A stretch of 64,000 nucleotides of DNA from G963664585 sp963664585 (GCA_963664585.2 CAXXEO010000025.1:19175-83174); one strand, 5' to 3'; positions 50,380 through 59,082 are shown, counted from the stretch's first letter. A program made the numbers and translations. Notes: generated from the sequence alone by a model not told the origin.

Positions 50380-51604
50380 TTAACTCTCCTCTATAAATTT
50401 AATAAAATCATCTGCCAGCTTTCGATAATCATGTCCCTTTCTAACGTACTCCTGTCCGAGTCGTCCCATCTTGTCACGTTCTACTTGTGTCATTGCTTTA
50501 AGCTTGTCCACTGCAGTCAATATATCACCGGGACTGTCAGGCCGAATGGAAATTCCGCATCCTGCCTCTTTCACTGGATTATTAGAGGCTTCTACTGCAA
50601 ATATAATCGGACGTCCCGACAGCATATAATCGTATATCTTATTCATCCCCACACCATACCGGTAAAGCTCTGTTTTTTTCGCCCCGATATACAGGCAATC
50701 CGCCACTGAAAGCGTTTCAAGGACCTGACTTTTTTGCACCGGGCCCAGAAGCATAAGGTTTCGAATGCCCATGAGCAGGGCGGCTTTCTTCATTCGTTGC
50801 TTTTCAATACCACTTCCTACAGCTGCAAACAGGACACCTGGTGGCGCGCATCGTGCTGCCATTAAAAAATCTTCCAGTGCATTGGCCACAGAAAAACCAC
50901 CCAGGTACATGACGATAAAGATTCCTTTTTCTCCTCGCTTTTTCAGTGTCTCAATCCCTGGCTGTAAAGCGCTTTTTCGCTGATAATTGGTCAAATCCAC
51001 TCCGTTTGGAATGTACCTGTACCTTTTTACTGCATATTTTTTTTCGGCAATATACCGATGGGCATCGGGCAGAATGGAGACGACCCCATCCGAATGAGTA
51101 AAAGCAAAGGCCTCTGCTTTTTCTGTCATCTGTATCAAAGGATTCGAGGGACTGTAACCATAAAGCAGAAGTTGGGTAAGGGGCCAAAGATCATGAATTT
51201 CGTAAATAAACTTTGCTCCAGCCAAATGTGCAATTTTTTTCTGCTGGGTATGCGTCAAAGGGATATGTGGATGATGCGATGACGACATCAGGCCGATATC
51301 GCGCCGCCAAATATTCAGCACGGACACAAAGGGCGCTGACAAAGCTCATAATCGACATGATCCTTGCAATTTTTGAGTTGTGATAGCAGGGAGTATTAAA
51401 GAAGCAGTATCGCACGCCATCAACTGTTTTCTCTTCAAACTTTTCAAGAATCTTAGGATTTTTTTGCCTGAGATGGGAAAAACTCGCTGAAAGTATGGTT
51501 ACCTGATGACCTGACTTGGTCCAGTTTCTGGCCAAGTAATAGGGCCTGAACTCCATCCCCATATTGATCGATCCGGCATAGTGATTTATGAGCAGTATAT
51601 TCAC
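50380..51604 (-). pseudogene. Glycosyltransferase (GT4-type), frameshifted
   Basis: Two frames make one family-4 glycosyltransferase of ~408 residues. The N-terminal part (51604 leftwards) reads MNILLINHYAGSINMGMEFR and PDVVIASSTYPFDAYPAEK. The expected continuation IAHLAGAKFIYEIHDLWPLT lies in another frame, because of an extra A in a 7-base A run (T run at 51234-51240 on the plus strand). The C-terminal half contains the nucleotide-sugar-binding region with GVGMNKIYDYMLSGRPIIFA and ends at 50380. Slippage in such a run could switch the gene on and off, or it may be a sequence error. Neighbouring genes start or stop within a few bases. Confidence 0.8.
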
Positions 51605-51607
51605 TGT

Positions 51608-52714
51608 CTATAGGCCCCCCGTCAGTTCTTTATAAACGTCCAGCAGCTTGAGTTCTTCATTTTTAAAGGCGAATTCCTTTAGCACCAGTCTCTTTCCCGC
51701 TTCGCCCATTTTTTCGGCAATATCAGGGTTGTCCAAAAGATAATTCACAGCCTCTGCGATTGCCACGGGATGATAGGGATTAACAAAAAGCGTGCACACA
51801 TCGAAGCCCATTTTACGCCAGCTTTCAAAGTCTGATGCCACAACCGGGATCCCTGCCATCATATACTCAAAGAGCTTGATGGGAAGTGACTCACGGTAGT
51901 TAGGCGTAGGGGCAAGAATCAGAAGTCCCACTCTGGAATGGTTGAGCAGTCTCACAGCATCCAGCCTGTCCAAAACGCCAAGATAACGAATTCTGCCGCT
52001 TTGAATTTCCAATGTTTTTTTGATCTCGGCGGTTTCTGTGGCCCCGGCAAGGGCGATTCTGCCATTGATCAACTTTGAAGTTTCCAGTATTTGTTCAATT
52101 CCCCTGCTCTTGCTGATGGCACCAAGATAACATACCTGCCTTGGCCGATTACGATACTCAGGCGGTGACTGTTCTACGTTTAAAAATTCTTCGAGACAGG
52201 GATAGTTGTGTATGATCGCCGTTTTGCCGAATTTATCAGCTATTTTTTGCGTGACACAAACTGTAACGTCCAACGCCTTTACAGCTTCTTTTTCCAACAC
52301 ATTATAGACGATTGACAGCGGCTTTCTCATTGGCAAAGGCAGATATGGCTTCGATAGAATCTGTTTTGTCGTGTCTTCATGGGCGTCGTAAATGACTTTG
52401 GCACCGTGCTTTTTTAATATCCATGCGAGTGGAAGAAGTTCAGGGTCATGGATATGATATACGTCAGCCTTGATGCTCTCCGCCACCTTGAGGACTCTAT
52501 GCCATGCAGTAGCTATTCGCATAAGACGGTTTCGCGGCATCTCACTTTTAATAAACCGTATCCCCAGGTCATCGCGACCGCATGCATTCGGGCTGACAAT
52601 ATAGACCCTGTAACCTGCTCTCGCAAGCGCTTTGGCCTCTTTATGGTAGATGCGAATATCATCATTTCGGTGTACGCTGGTAATCATACAAATTCGTTTC
52701 ATGCTGTTGTCCAT
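51608..52714 (-). CDS. Glycosyltransferase, family 4 type
   Basis: The likely start is Met5 (MKRICMITSVHRNDDIRIYH, at 52702), giving 364 residues. Two Rossmann-like halves are seen. The N-terminal half is typical of GT4 (EAKALARAGYRVYIVSPN; DVYHIHDPELLPLAWILKKH; DAHEDTTKQIL). The C-terminal half has VGLLILAPTPNYRESLPIKL, FEYMMAGIPVVASDFESWRK, the EX7E-like donor-binding site. It transfers a sugar to a lipid-linked or growing glycan at the cytoplasmic face. It overlaps the end of the O-antigen polymerase-like gene by ~40 bases, consistent with an operon. Confidence 0.92.
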   Translation of the reverse strand: MDNSMKRICMITSVHRNDDIRIYHKEAKALARAGYRVYIVSPNACGRDDLGIRFIKSEMPRNRLMRIATAWHRVLKVAESIKADVYHIHDPELLPLAWILKKHGAKVIYDAHEDTTKQILSKPYLPLPMRKPLSIVYNVLEKEAVKALDVTVCVTQKIADKFGKTAIIHNYPCLEEFLNVEQSPPEYRNRPRQVCYLGAISKSRGIEQILETSKLINGRIALAGATETAEIKKTLEIQSGRIRYLGVLDRLDAVRLLNHSRVGLLILAPTPNYRESLPIKLFEYMMAGIPVVASDFESWRKMGFDVCTLFVNPYHPVAIAEAVNYLLDNPDIAEKMGEAGKRLVLKEFAFKNEELKLLDVYKELTGGL

Positions 52715-54092
52715 CGTTTTTTTCCCTTATTGACCTGATTTCAAGCCCCATCATTGTTGCAAAGATATAAAAGAACTTGTCATATAAAAGCCCATATCGG
52801 TTTGAAATCATACTTCCCATAACAGCGCAGCCAATGATAAAAAGATAGGGCATCGCGGCGGTATAATCCATTATCAGAAAGATTGCCAGATAGCATCCGA
52901 GTACCGAAAGCAGCAGGATAAGAGCCAAAAGTTTCATGATTCCCCCATCTAAAAGATCTGCTAACAGAATATTATGGGCCGAGAGGGCTCCGGTGCGTTT
53001 TTCCACATCAGGGTAAATCCCTTGCAGCCGGTCCCCCTCCCGATCATACAGAAGAATGTTGTATCCGTTCCCTTTGCCAACTGTTAGCTCAATGGGCGAA
53101 TAACCGGCAATTTCATCCACCGCGATTCCCCATATGACAGTGCGCTTGGACCAAATCGAGCTGTCAGCAAGTGTTTCATAACGCTGTGATACCTTTGTCT
53201 CTGCTTTGCCGAGCATTCCCCGTGCCCCTGTCACCCCCTGCTCTCTATAGGTGTAAAGCATCTGCCTATACATGATTTGGACCGATCCTAGAGTCAGAAG
53301 AGATATACCCACCGCCATACAAATAGAGGCCAATGCTGTCTGGAGTCTTCTGCCTCTCATTTTTATCTCTTTTATGATAAATACCGCAACTGTTACCCCG
53401 ACCGTCGGTAATATCGCTATATATATTCTTCTCGACCCGCTTAGAAATATAACCGTAAGTTCTGTAGAAAAAAGGAATATTACACACGCCATCTTCTTCC
53501 ATATACTAAGCTTGGAATTGATTGCCAGATATACGCCCGCCACCATAGTGGTATATACCGTTGTGGCAAACATATTATAGTCTGTCCGAAGGGTGAGTCT
53601 AAGTGTATAGTAAACCGGATAGATGACGGGGAAAAGATAGTTGATGATTGTAATAACCGAGATGAAAACTCCTGCCGCCGCAAATGTGACTTGAAGACCT
53701 ATCAATTCTTCGATTCCCTTACAATTGTAAAGAATCACCGCCGTCACTAAGAGCATCACCAAAACAACCTTGTATTTGGGGAGGGCTACCCCCAGTGATG
53801 GCGAATAAAGATTGGTAATCAGATCGACAGCGAGATAGACAAGCGCTGAAAACACGATGGGTAGAAAACTAGAGGCCCTCCCTACCAACACAGTCATCCA
53901 TCCGACGGGCGAAACCCCCTCTTCACAAAGTAGAGTCACAAGAAAACTGAGTGACAGAACACTAAGCGATACCTCCAGCAGGTAGAAGGAAAAGGTGGCG
54001 GCCATCTCAAAAGTGAGCAAAAACACCGTGGTATAAAGTGATATTAGCATCACCTTTTGAGAGGGCAGAGCATTATTCCGCAACCGTTTCAT
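52662..54092 (-). CDS. O-antigen ligase / polymerase-like membrane protein (Wzy-type)
   Basis: 476 residues with roughly ten to twelve membrane segments (for example TVFLLTFEMAATFSFYLLEV, ALVYLAVDLITNLYSPSL, YLFIIGCAVMGSMIS). A large loop around residues 295-380 (YETLADSSIWSKRTVIWGIA; GALSAHNILLADLLDGGIMK) contains the AHN-type motif usual for O-antigen ligase/Wzy polymerases. It probably links repeat units of the surface polysaccharide outside the membrane. Sequence is poorly conserved in this class, so assignment rests on topology, the loop and the neighbouring flippase. Confidence 0.82.
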   Translation of the reverse strand: MKRLRNNALPSQKVMLISLYTTVFLLTFEMAATFSFYLLEVSLSVLSLSFLVTLLCEEGVSPVGWMTVLVGRASSFLPIVFSALVYLAVDLITNLYSPSLGVALPKYKVVLVMLLVTAVILYNCKGIEELIGLQVTFAAAGVFISVITIINYLFPVIYPVYYTLRLTLRTDYNMFATTVYTTMVAGVYLAINSKLSIWKKMACVIFLFSTELTVIFLSGSRRIYIAILPTVGVTVAVFIIKEIKMRGRRLQTALASICMAVGISLLTLGSVQIMYRQMLYTYREQGVTGARGMLGKAETKVSQRYETLADSSIWSKRTVIWGIAVDEIAGYSPIELTVGKGNGYNILLYDREGDRLQGIYPDVEKRTGALSAHNILLADLLDGGIMKLLALILLLSVLGCYLAIFLIMDYTAAMPYLFIIGCAVMGSMISNRYGLLYDKFFYIFATMMGLEIRSIREKNDGQQHETNLYDYQRTPK

Positions 54093-55383
54093 CCTCCCTC
54101 ACCGTTCTCACGGAACGCAGGCAATATAGGTAAAATACAATATATCCTATGGAAAGCGCCAAACTCATCATCCATAGATAGGAGATGACATCAACATGCA
54201 TATTGGCATATAGTAAGGCAGGCAACAGAGAAAGCATCAGCATCCCCAGCTGCCAGAGCAAGGTATTCGCCTGTTTTCCCAGTATGATTGCCACCGTGAT
54301 TACTGGTGTCACGACAAATCGCACCAGATAGAGCGGTGCCAGCGCGCGGAGCATCTGCGCGGCCGGGGCCCAATGTGCTCCAAACAGCATGGCCACCAGC
54401 GGATCTGCCAAAAAAAACAGAATCAGGAAAGGGGGCACGGCCATTGCCGCCAGTGCCACTGAAACAAGGATAAAACCTCGCTCTTGTTCCCTACCGCTTT
54501 TCGAGACCGCCGCCCTCTTCATATATACATGACCAACCGAGCCGGCTAAAACGGTCAGTGGGGTGCCAAGAATTCTATTAATCAGAGAGTAATAGCCGAG
54601 CTGTGAAGCTGAGTAAAAAAAAGAAATCAAATAGCTCGTCAGATTGTAAACCATGCTTCCCGCAAGAGACCCACCCGCCGTGTATCCGGGATATCTGATG
54701 TTATGGCGGGCAGTTCCGACTAGCCTCTCCATTGAGGGCGAATATCTTCTCAGCTCTTTCATGATGCTCATAAATAAGATCGCGGCACCGGCCAAATAAG
54801 CGATTAATTGCCCTACACAGAGGGCGAACCCCCCCAGGTTAAACGGAAAAAGAAGAACCTGTATCAGGACCATGACCACCGATTTTATAATGGCAGCCTT
54901 TGTGATGACTTTATAACCCTCGCGCCTGATGTTGTAATTGACCAGTGCCGTATAAATCCCTGTGATGAAAGTAGCAAAAGGGATCAAAAATATCCAGCTT
55001 TCGTCCGATGCTCCCAGAACGGATGTAATCTTACCAGAAAATGGAATCATAATTATCATAAGAGAAGAAATCCCCGCGCCTATCAGAAGGCAGATATAGA
55101 ACAGGTTGGCAGCCTCTTCATCCTCCTTGACGATGGCAATCGCCATATCATATTTCATACAGGCAAGCTGGCTCGCGATATTGATAGCGGCGCAGAAAAG
55201 AGCGTACACCCCAAAATCTATCGTTGTGTAGATGCGGGTGAGCAGCGGTGAAAAAAGTACTGGCAATAGCTGGGCTAAAAAGGACCCACCGGATAAAACA
55301 GCCACATTATGGATAAAGCCTTTTTTATCCCTCAAAAGACGTCTGAGGAGCAACATTGCCACCACCTTTTCATAAGCTGTCAA
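54073..55383 (-). CDS. Polysaccharide flippase (Wzx-type, MATE/MVF superfamily)
   Basis: The start is best at 55356 (MLLLRRLLRDKKGFIHNVAV), preceded by AAGGTGGTGG, giving 427 residues. About twelve to fourteen membrane segments. The N-terminus GGSFLAQLLPVLFSPLLTRI, YTTIDFGVYALFCAAINIAS is characteristic of polysaccharide_synt proteins that flip lipid-linked repeat units. It is the first gene of the minus-strand cluster, which continues with polymerase, glycosyltransferases and sugar transferase. It overlaps the polymerase gene by 20 bases. Confidence 0.9.
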   Translation of the reverse strand: MTAYEKVVAMLLLRRLLRDKKGFIHNVAVLSGGSFLAQLLPVLFSPLLTRIYTTIDFGVYALFCAAINIASQLACMKYDMAIAIVKEDEEAANLFYICLLIGAGISSLMIIMIPFSGKITSVLGASDESWIFLIPFATFITGIYTALVNYNIRREGYKVITKAAIIKSVVMVLIQVLLFPFNLGGFALCVGQLIAYLAGAAILFMSIMKELRRYSPSMERLVGTARHNIRYPGYTAGGSLAGSMVYNLTSYLISFFYSASQLGYYSLINRILGTPLTVLAGSVGHVYMKRAAVSKSGREQERGFILVSVALAAMAVPPFLILFFLADPLVAMLFGAHWAPAAQMLRALAPLYLVRFVVTPVITVAIILGKQANTLLWQLGMLMLSLLPALLYANMHVDVISYLWMMSLALSIGYIVFYLYCLRSVRTVREDETVAE

Positions 55384-55433
55384 ACATTTTAGTATTTGAG
55401 ATAATCACCAGACTATTCCATGTATAATGACTC

Positions 55434-55462
55434 TTGACTTCAACAGATGAAAACGTTATAAT
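55434..55462 (+). promoter_or_regulatory. Strong promoter of tRNA-Thr
   Basis: TTGACT (55434-55439) and TATAAT (55457-55462), 17 bases apart, ~105 bases upstream of the mature tRNA. Matches the sigma-A consensus closely. Confidence 0.7.
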
Positions 55463-55566
55463 TTATATCGCGTCATTTCTTTGATTGAACATTTGTAAGC
55501 TGAGGAATGGAATAAGGACTTACATATTTCTCTGCAAAATAACTGCTACTTTACTCTCTCAAATAT

Positions 55567-55642
55567 GCTACTGTGGCTCAGTTGGTAGAGCAGCGCATTC
55601 GTAATGCGCAGGTCGTCGGTTCGAATCCGACCAGTAGCTCCA
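55567..55642 (+). tRNA. tRNA-Thr (anticodon CGT)
   Basis: 76 nt with all four stems: acceptor GCTACTG/CAGTAGC, D-arm GGCTCAGTTGGTAGAGC, anticodon stem GCGCA/TGCGC with loop TTCGTAA (anticodon CGT), T-arm with GGTTCGAATCC. The 3' CCA is encoded (55640-55642). It decodes ACG. Followed by a terminator hairpin and a short accessory patch. Confidence 0.97.
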
Positions 55643-55651
55643 AATATTTTA

Positions 55652-55690
55652 AAAGAAGTCGATTGTGATTAGCAATGGACTTCTTTCTTT
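55652..55690 (+). terminator. Terminator of tRNA-Thr
   Basis: AAAGAAGTC and GACTTCTTT enclose 17 bases, followed by CTTTT. It lies ten bases past the tRNA end. Confidence 0.7.
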
Positions 55691-55744
55691 TCACATGCGA
55701 AATACAAATGCAAGCTATTTATATTTGGTAAGGTGGAATGAAAA

Positions 55745-56278
55745 TTGGAACTTCACATAACAAAGGCTCAAAGAAGCGATATTGATGCGTTAGAAATATT
55801 GTATAATGAATTAAATGACTACTTAGAAACACACATTAACTATCCGGGATGGATAAAAGGCGTTTATCCCACAAGAGTACAAGCAATACATTTTTTTCAA
55901 AGCAATACCCTTTATGTTGCAAAAAGTGGTAATAGGCTTGTTGGATCAATTGCATTGACACATGAGCCCGAAAAAGCTCCAGATAACGGAAAATGGATGA
56001 TTGACGCAAATTATGAGGAGATTTTTGTGATTCATGTATTTGTAGTTCATCCAGACTATTTTGGTCAAGGAATCGGAACCGCCATGATTCAATTTGCCGA
56101 AGAATTAGGCAAAGAGCAAAACATAAAGTCAATTCGGCTTGATGTATATGAAAACAACACTGCAGCTATTAGAACATATGAGAAAAATGGATTCAGCTAT
56201 ATAGACACAGTTGATATCGGACTTGGTCATTATGGACTAGATTGGTTTAAACTGTATGAAAAAGTGCTTCTTCGGTAA
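55745..56278 (+). CDS. GNAT-family N-acetyltransferase (accessory)
   Basis: 177 residues from a TTG start with GGTGG nine bases upstream. An alternative ATG just upstream is in another frame. Motif A: EIFVIHVFVVHPDYFGQGIG, TAMIQFAEELG; motif B: YENNTAAIRTYEKNGFSYID. The acceptor is unknown. It is clearly AT-richer than the polysaccharide genes and lies directly downstream of tRNA-Thr, in a patch that also holds an XRE regulator and a small hypothetical gene and ends in a tRNA-like remnant. This suggests acquired DNA. Confidence 0.88.
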   Translation: MELHITKAQRSDIDALEILYNELNDYLETHINYPGWIKGVYPTRVQAIHFFQSNTLYVAKSGNRLVGSIALTHEPEKAPDNGKWMIDANYEEIFVIHVFVVHPDYFGQGIGTAMIQFAEELGKEQNIKSIRLDVYENNTAAIRTYEKNGFSYIDTVDIGLGHYGLDWFKLYEKVLLR

Positions 56279-56346
56279 GATAATGATCATAATGCTAGCC
56301 TTAGCCATGACTTGACAGAAACGCAAATTAAGCACAAGACACAAAT

Positions 56347-56384
56347 AAAAAATCCTTGAAACTGTATAGCTTCAAGGATTTTTT
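56347..56384. terminator. Bidirectional terminator
   Basis: AAAAAATCCTTGAA, 10-base loop, TTCAAGGATTTTTT. It lies between the convergent acetyltransferase and XRE regulator genes. A related hairpin recurs at 57254-57280. Confidence 0.88.
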
Positions 56385-56509
56385 GTCTTTTATTTGAGAA
56401 GATATGTTCTTAAAAAAAAGCTATATTTTTGATAAAAATGGAATGCAGCTTTATTACCATATAATTCGCGCAGAAAAAACATGTGCGGTCCGTCCAAGTC
56501 AACACTTTA

Positions 56510-56845
56510 CTATTTATTCACAGCCAGAATAAGCGTTTTGAGCAAATCCTCGGCATAGGGCAGGTATTTTGGGTCAAGATTTGAAAGCAGCTCATTCGCC
56601 TTTGTTAGATCGTTGCTTTCCTTTCTGCCTAAAACAATATAGTCTGCCGATACACTAAGTGTATTGCAGATTTTATATAAAGTTAACGAAGACATGCCTC
56701 TTCTGCCAAGTTCAATTTCTGCAAGAAATTGCGGGGAAATATCAATAACTTCAGCAAGCTTTTCACGGCTAAGTTTTAATATTTCTCTTTTTTCTCGAAT
56801 ACGTGCACCAATTTGTGTATCTAAATCTTTTTTCATTAAATTCAC
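56510..56845 (-). CDS. XRE-family HTH regulator
   Basis: The likely start is Met4 (MKKDLDTQIGARIREKREIL, at 56836), seven bases after GAGGTG, giving 108 residues. The N-terminal HTH_3 domain (KLSREKLAEVIDISPQFLAE, IELGRRGMSSLTLYKICNTL) is followed by a short C-terminal helix. It is divergent from a small plus-strand gene, and an operator-like palindrome lies between them. This looks like a self-repressing regulator of the accessory patch. Confidence 0.9.
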   Translation of the reverse strand: MNLMKKDLDTQIGARIREKREILKLSREKLAEVIDISPQFLAEIELGRRGMSSLTLYKICNTLSVSADYIVLGRKESNDLTKANELLSNLDPKYLPYAEDLLKTLILAVNK

Positions 56846-56851
56846 CTCACA

Positions 56852-56873
56852 GTAGTATTGTATTTTATACTAC
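56852..56873. promoter_or_regulatory. Operator-like inverted repeat upstream of the XRE gene
   Basis: GTAGTAT and ATACTAC with an 8-base spacer, starting ~15 bases upstream of the preferred XRE start codon, the typical position for autorepression. A second inverted repeat TAGACA/TGTCTA is at 56894-56916 near a TATAAT (56923-56928) facing the small gene at 56961. Confidence 0.5.
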
Positions 56874-56960
56874 AAGCAATATAAAATAGTTGTTAGACAT
56901 TTAATATACGTGTCTATTAGTATATAATCATAGATACTATGCGTGTAGAGGTGTAATGTT

Positions 56961-57182
56961 ATGCGTGATTTAGACGAGTGTTTGAGCAACTATCTGGAAA
57001 CCTATGAGGCAGACAATACCTTTAACAGCTTTTTTTCAGCTATTCGTAAATCGTTTATCGCAGGATTCAAGGCTGCGGGCGGAGAAATTCCAAAGGAAGA
57101 GCCAATACTTGAAATTGTTGATTTTTATGTAAAACAAAAAAATCAAACACCTATAGTCATTGATAAGAATAATCCGTTATAA
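56961..57182 (+). CDS. Small hypothetical protein divergent from the XRE gene
   Basis: 73 residues: MRDLDECLSNYLETYEADNT, FNSFFSAIRKSFIAGFKAAG, then an acidic tail. GAGGTG with 7-base spacing precedes the ATG. No domain recognised. The two-gene divergent arrangement with an XRE protein resembles toxin-antitoxin or prophage-control pairs, but the protein shows no toxin signature. It is AT-rich like the rest of the patch. Confidence 0.65.
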   Translation: MRDLDECLSNYLETYEADNTFNSFFSAIRKSFIAGFKAAGGEIPKEEPILEIVDFYVKQKNQTPIVIDKNNPL

Positions 57183-57204
57183 ATATACTCATTTGCTCCC
57201 TCAT

Positions 57205-57232
57205 ACATGCGACTACAGGTGTCGGTTCGAAT
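57205..57232 (+). other. tRNA-Thr 3'-half remnant (possible attachment scar)
   Basis: ATGCG...AGGT-GTCGGTTCGAATC-GAC matches the T-arm of the tRNA-Thr at 55567, including 13 identical bases GTCGGTTCGAATC. The acceptor side has diverged, so no functional tRNA can form. It lies at the far end of the accessory patch that begins at the real tRNA. Confidence 0.5.
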
Positions 57233-57253
57233 CAGACAAAAGCACATAAAAAA

Positions 57254-57280
57254 TCCTTGAAACTTGTATGGTTTCAAGGA
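57254..57280. terminator. Hairpin related to the terminator at 56347
   Basis: TCCTTGAAAC and GTTTCAAGGA flank a 7-base loop. The sequence is a diverged copy of the 56347-56384 hairpin, directly after the tRNA-like remnant. Confidence 0.6.
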
Positions 57281-57380
57281 CTGTTTCGTATAATGATCTT
57301 TACCAGAATTCAACGGATATATAAGTTTCTGATGCGAGGGGAAACTGAGACATAATGATCAATCTGAAAATACAAAAAAA

Positions 57381-57411
57381 CCCACCTTCCTGCAAAACGC
57401 AGAGAAGCGGG
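57381..57411 (-). terminator. Terminator after the LysR gene
   Basis: On the minus strand, CCCGCTTCTCTGC pairs imperfectly with GCAGGAAGGTGGG around GTTTT and is followed by seven T. It lies 42 bases beyond the stop at 57453. Confidence 0.75.
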
Positions 57412-57452
57412 CGTATTACTTGATACTATTTACTGTGTCAGTTTGGGCGCTT

Positions 57453-58399
57453 TTATGCGCCGTTCATATCGTCCCCCCACGCAGGCCATTTTTTGACATC
57501 CATAGCTGCCATGCCCAAAATATAGGCGCGCAATACTTCCACAAATTTCTCAGCCGCAGGGGACATATATTTGTTTTTATTATAAATCAGACTGTACGGA
57601 TACGGTGGAGGCGCTTTGTCCAGCACAAGCTTGACCAGCAGACCGGTTTTTAGCTCCAGCGAAACCGAGGAATATGGGATAAGTGAAACGCCAATATTGG
57701 CCATGATCGCTCTTTTGATGGCGTCAATATTACCCAGCGTGATACTGACCCTTTCAGGCAAGTTCAATTCTTCAATATAATTTAAGTAATATGTATAGAG
57801 CTGCGAGTCGGTCTTGTGGACAACAAAATCCATGTCTCGGATTGCCTCGGCACCTACATGTTTTATTCTCGCATACCCGGACATCGGAGAAGAAACCAAA
57901 ACCAAGGCGTCCTCCATGAGCTTTTCGACAATCACATCCTTATGGTATGTCATATTGCCACCGTTTATCGCAAAGTCAAGAGAACCGTTATTGATATTAT
58001 GAGCAATATCGGCTGTACTGCCGATATTTAAGTTTATTTTCACCAGTGGATATATTTTCATGTACTCCGCGATCACATAAGGAATGATATATGTTCCGGG
58101 GGTATTGCTTGCGCCTATCTGTAGCGTGCGGTCATCAGTTCACTTTTATTGTGCAGTTTGCATTCGGCTTCGGTAACTAAATTAAAAATGACCTTCGAGT
58201 ATTCATATAGGATTTTGCCATTTTCATTGAGGGTTATCTTATTGCCAACACGGTTAAAAAGCTTGAGATCAAGCTGATCTTCAAGCTTTCGAATCTGAAT
58301 GGAAAGGGCGGACTGGGAGATAAAAAGCTGCTCAGAGGCTTTGGTAAAGCTCTCAAGAGAAGCTATCTTGTTAAAAAGCTCTAAATAATGAAGATCCAT
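57453..58399 (-). pseudogene. LysR-family regulator, frameshifted
   Basis: The N-terminal frame (58115-58399) holds the winged helix: MDLHYLELFNKIASLESFTK, ASEQLFISQSALSIQIRKLE. It stops early after KSELMTARYR. The other frame (57453 upward to ~58135) continues as RTLQIGASNTPGTYIIPYVI, AEYMKIYP, the expected junction to the co-inducer-binding domain. One base is missing at about 58131-58137. Restored, the protein is ~314 residues, normal for LysR. It is encoded divergently from the Na+-pump-like genes at 58682-60291, which it may have controlled. Confidence 0.82.
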
Positions 58400-58604
58400 A
58401 CTGGTTAAATCCTTTTCGCTCTCATTGCATATATTGACTGCAGCAATTGCAGCAATATTTAAACAAAACGGGCCTTTTTAAACTCTTTATTTTCTCAATT
58501 ACTATAAAAACGGTATGACTGTTGGAAACACAAAAGCTTCGTTGGGAATGATTTTTGGCAATACACTATATATCTTGTGAATGCTTACTATATTTATTAT
58601 ATAT

Positions 58605-58633
58605 TTGTATAGCAATCATTACAATAGTATAAT
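58605..58633 (+). promoter_or_regulatory. Probable promoter of the micro-ORF/OadB operon
   Basis: TTGTAT (58605-58610) and TATAAT (58628-58633), 17 bases apart, ~49 bases upstream of the first micro-ORF. The surrounding 58400-58681 gap is AT-rich and lies between the LysR gene and the operon, where a LysR operator would be expected. Confidence 0.5.
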
Positions 58634-58681
58634 GTCAATAATTAAAGAATGTCTAGATAGTATAAGAAAAGAGGAACAAAT

Positions 58682-58771
58682 ATGGAACTAGTTAAAGTTA
58701 CAATTGGCATCGCTGTCGCACTGTTTATGGCTTACATCAATGTAAAAAATATTCGTGCAGAACTGAAATAA
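58682..58771 (+). CDS. 29-residue membrane micro-protein
   Basis: Encodes MELVKVTIGIAVALFMAYIN followed by a basic/acidic tail VKNIRAELK. One membrane helix fills most of it. GAGG lies nine bases upstream of the ATG and a promoter precedes it. It is the first gene of a small operon with an OadG-like micro-protein and the decarboxylase beta subunit. Small delta/epsilon subunits are known in some Na+-translocating decarboxylases, so it may be an accessory subunit. The coding call rests on start signals and context. Confidence 0.6.
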   Translation: MELVKVTIGIAVALFMAYINVKNIRAELK

Positions 58772-58904
58772 CCCCCCGATGCCATGTGTTTCTATTCGCG
58801 TTTGCGGGAAGGGCGGCTTATTCTTCGATGTTTTAAGGCCGTCGTTCCCGTATTCTGTATTGTTGTAAAAATCATAAAAATTGAATTATAAGAAGGAAAT
58901 TTTG

Positions 58905-59048
58905 ATGCCAAATTCGATTTTAGTACCCCTGCAGGTTTTTGGTTATGGCAGTGTTATTTCTATGTTGATTGCCATGCTTATCAAAGTGACGATGTTTTTG
59001 ATCACAAAATTGTCGCATGAAGAAACCGATAATTCAAAACAGGGCTAA
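58905..59048 (+). CDS. 47-residue membrane micro-protein, OadG-like
   Basis: Encodes a protein starting MPNSILVPLQVFGYGSVISM with one long membrane helix (MLIAMLIKVTMFLITKL) and a charged tail (HEETDNSKQG). AGAAGGAA precedes the ATG. Its position immediately before the beta subunit and its single-helix form fit a gamma (OadG-like) subunit of a sodium-pumping decarboxylase, though it is shorter than usual. An inverted-repeat hairpin (CGGGAA/TTCCCG arms) at ~58806-58852 separates it from the 29-residue gene. Confidence 0.6.
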   Translation: MPNSILVPLQVFGYGSVISMLIAMLIKVTMFLITKLSHEETDNSKQG

Positions 59049-59082
59049 ATCTACATAACTGAAAGGATTGCAAAGTGGTTAT

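Noticed and set aside
55643..57240. Defence island or toxin-antitoxin system downstream of tRNA-Thr
   Set aside because: Only an acetyltransferase, an XRE regulator and an unknown 73-residue protein are present; no nuclease, toxin or defence-specific domain could be recognised, so only the integration-scar idea is kept.
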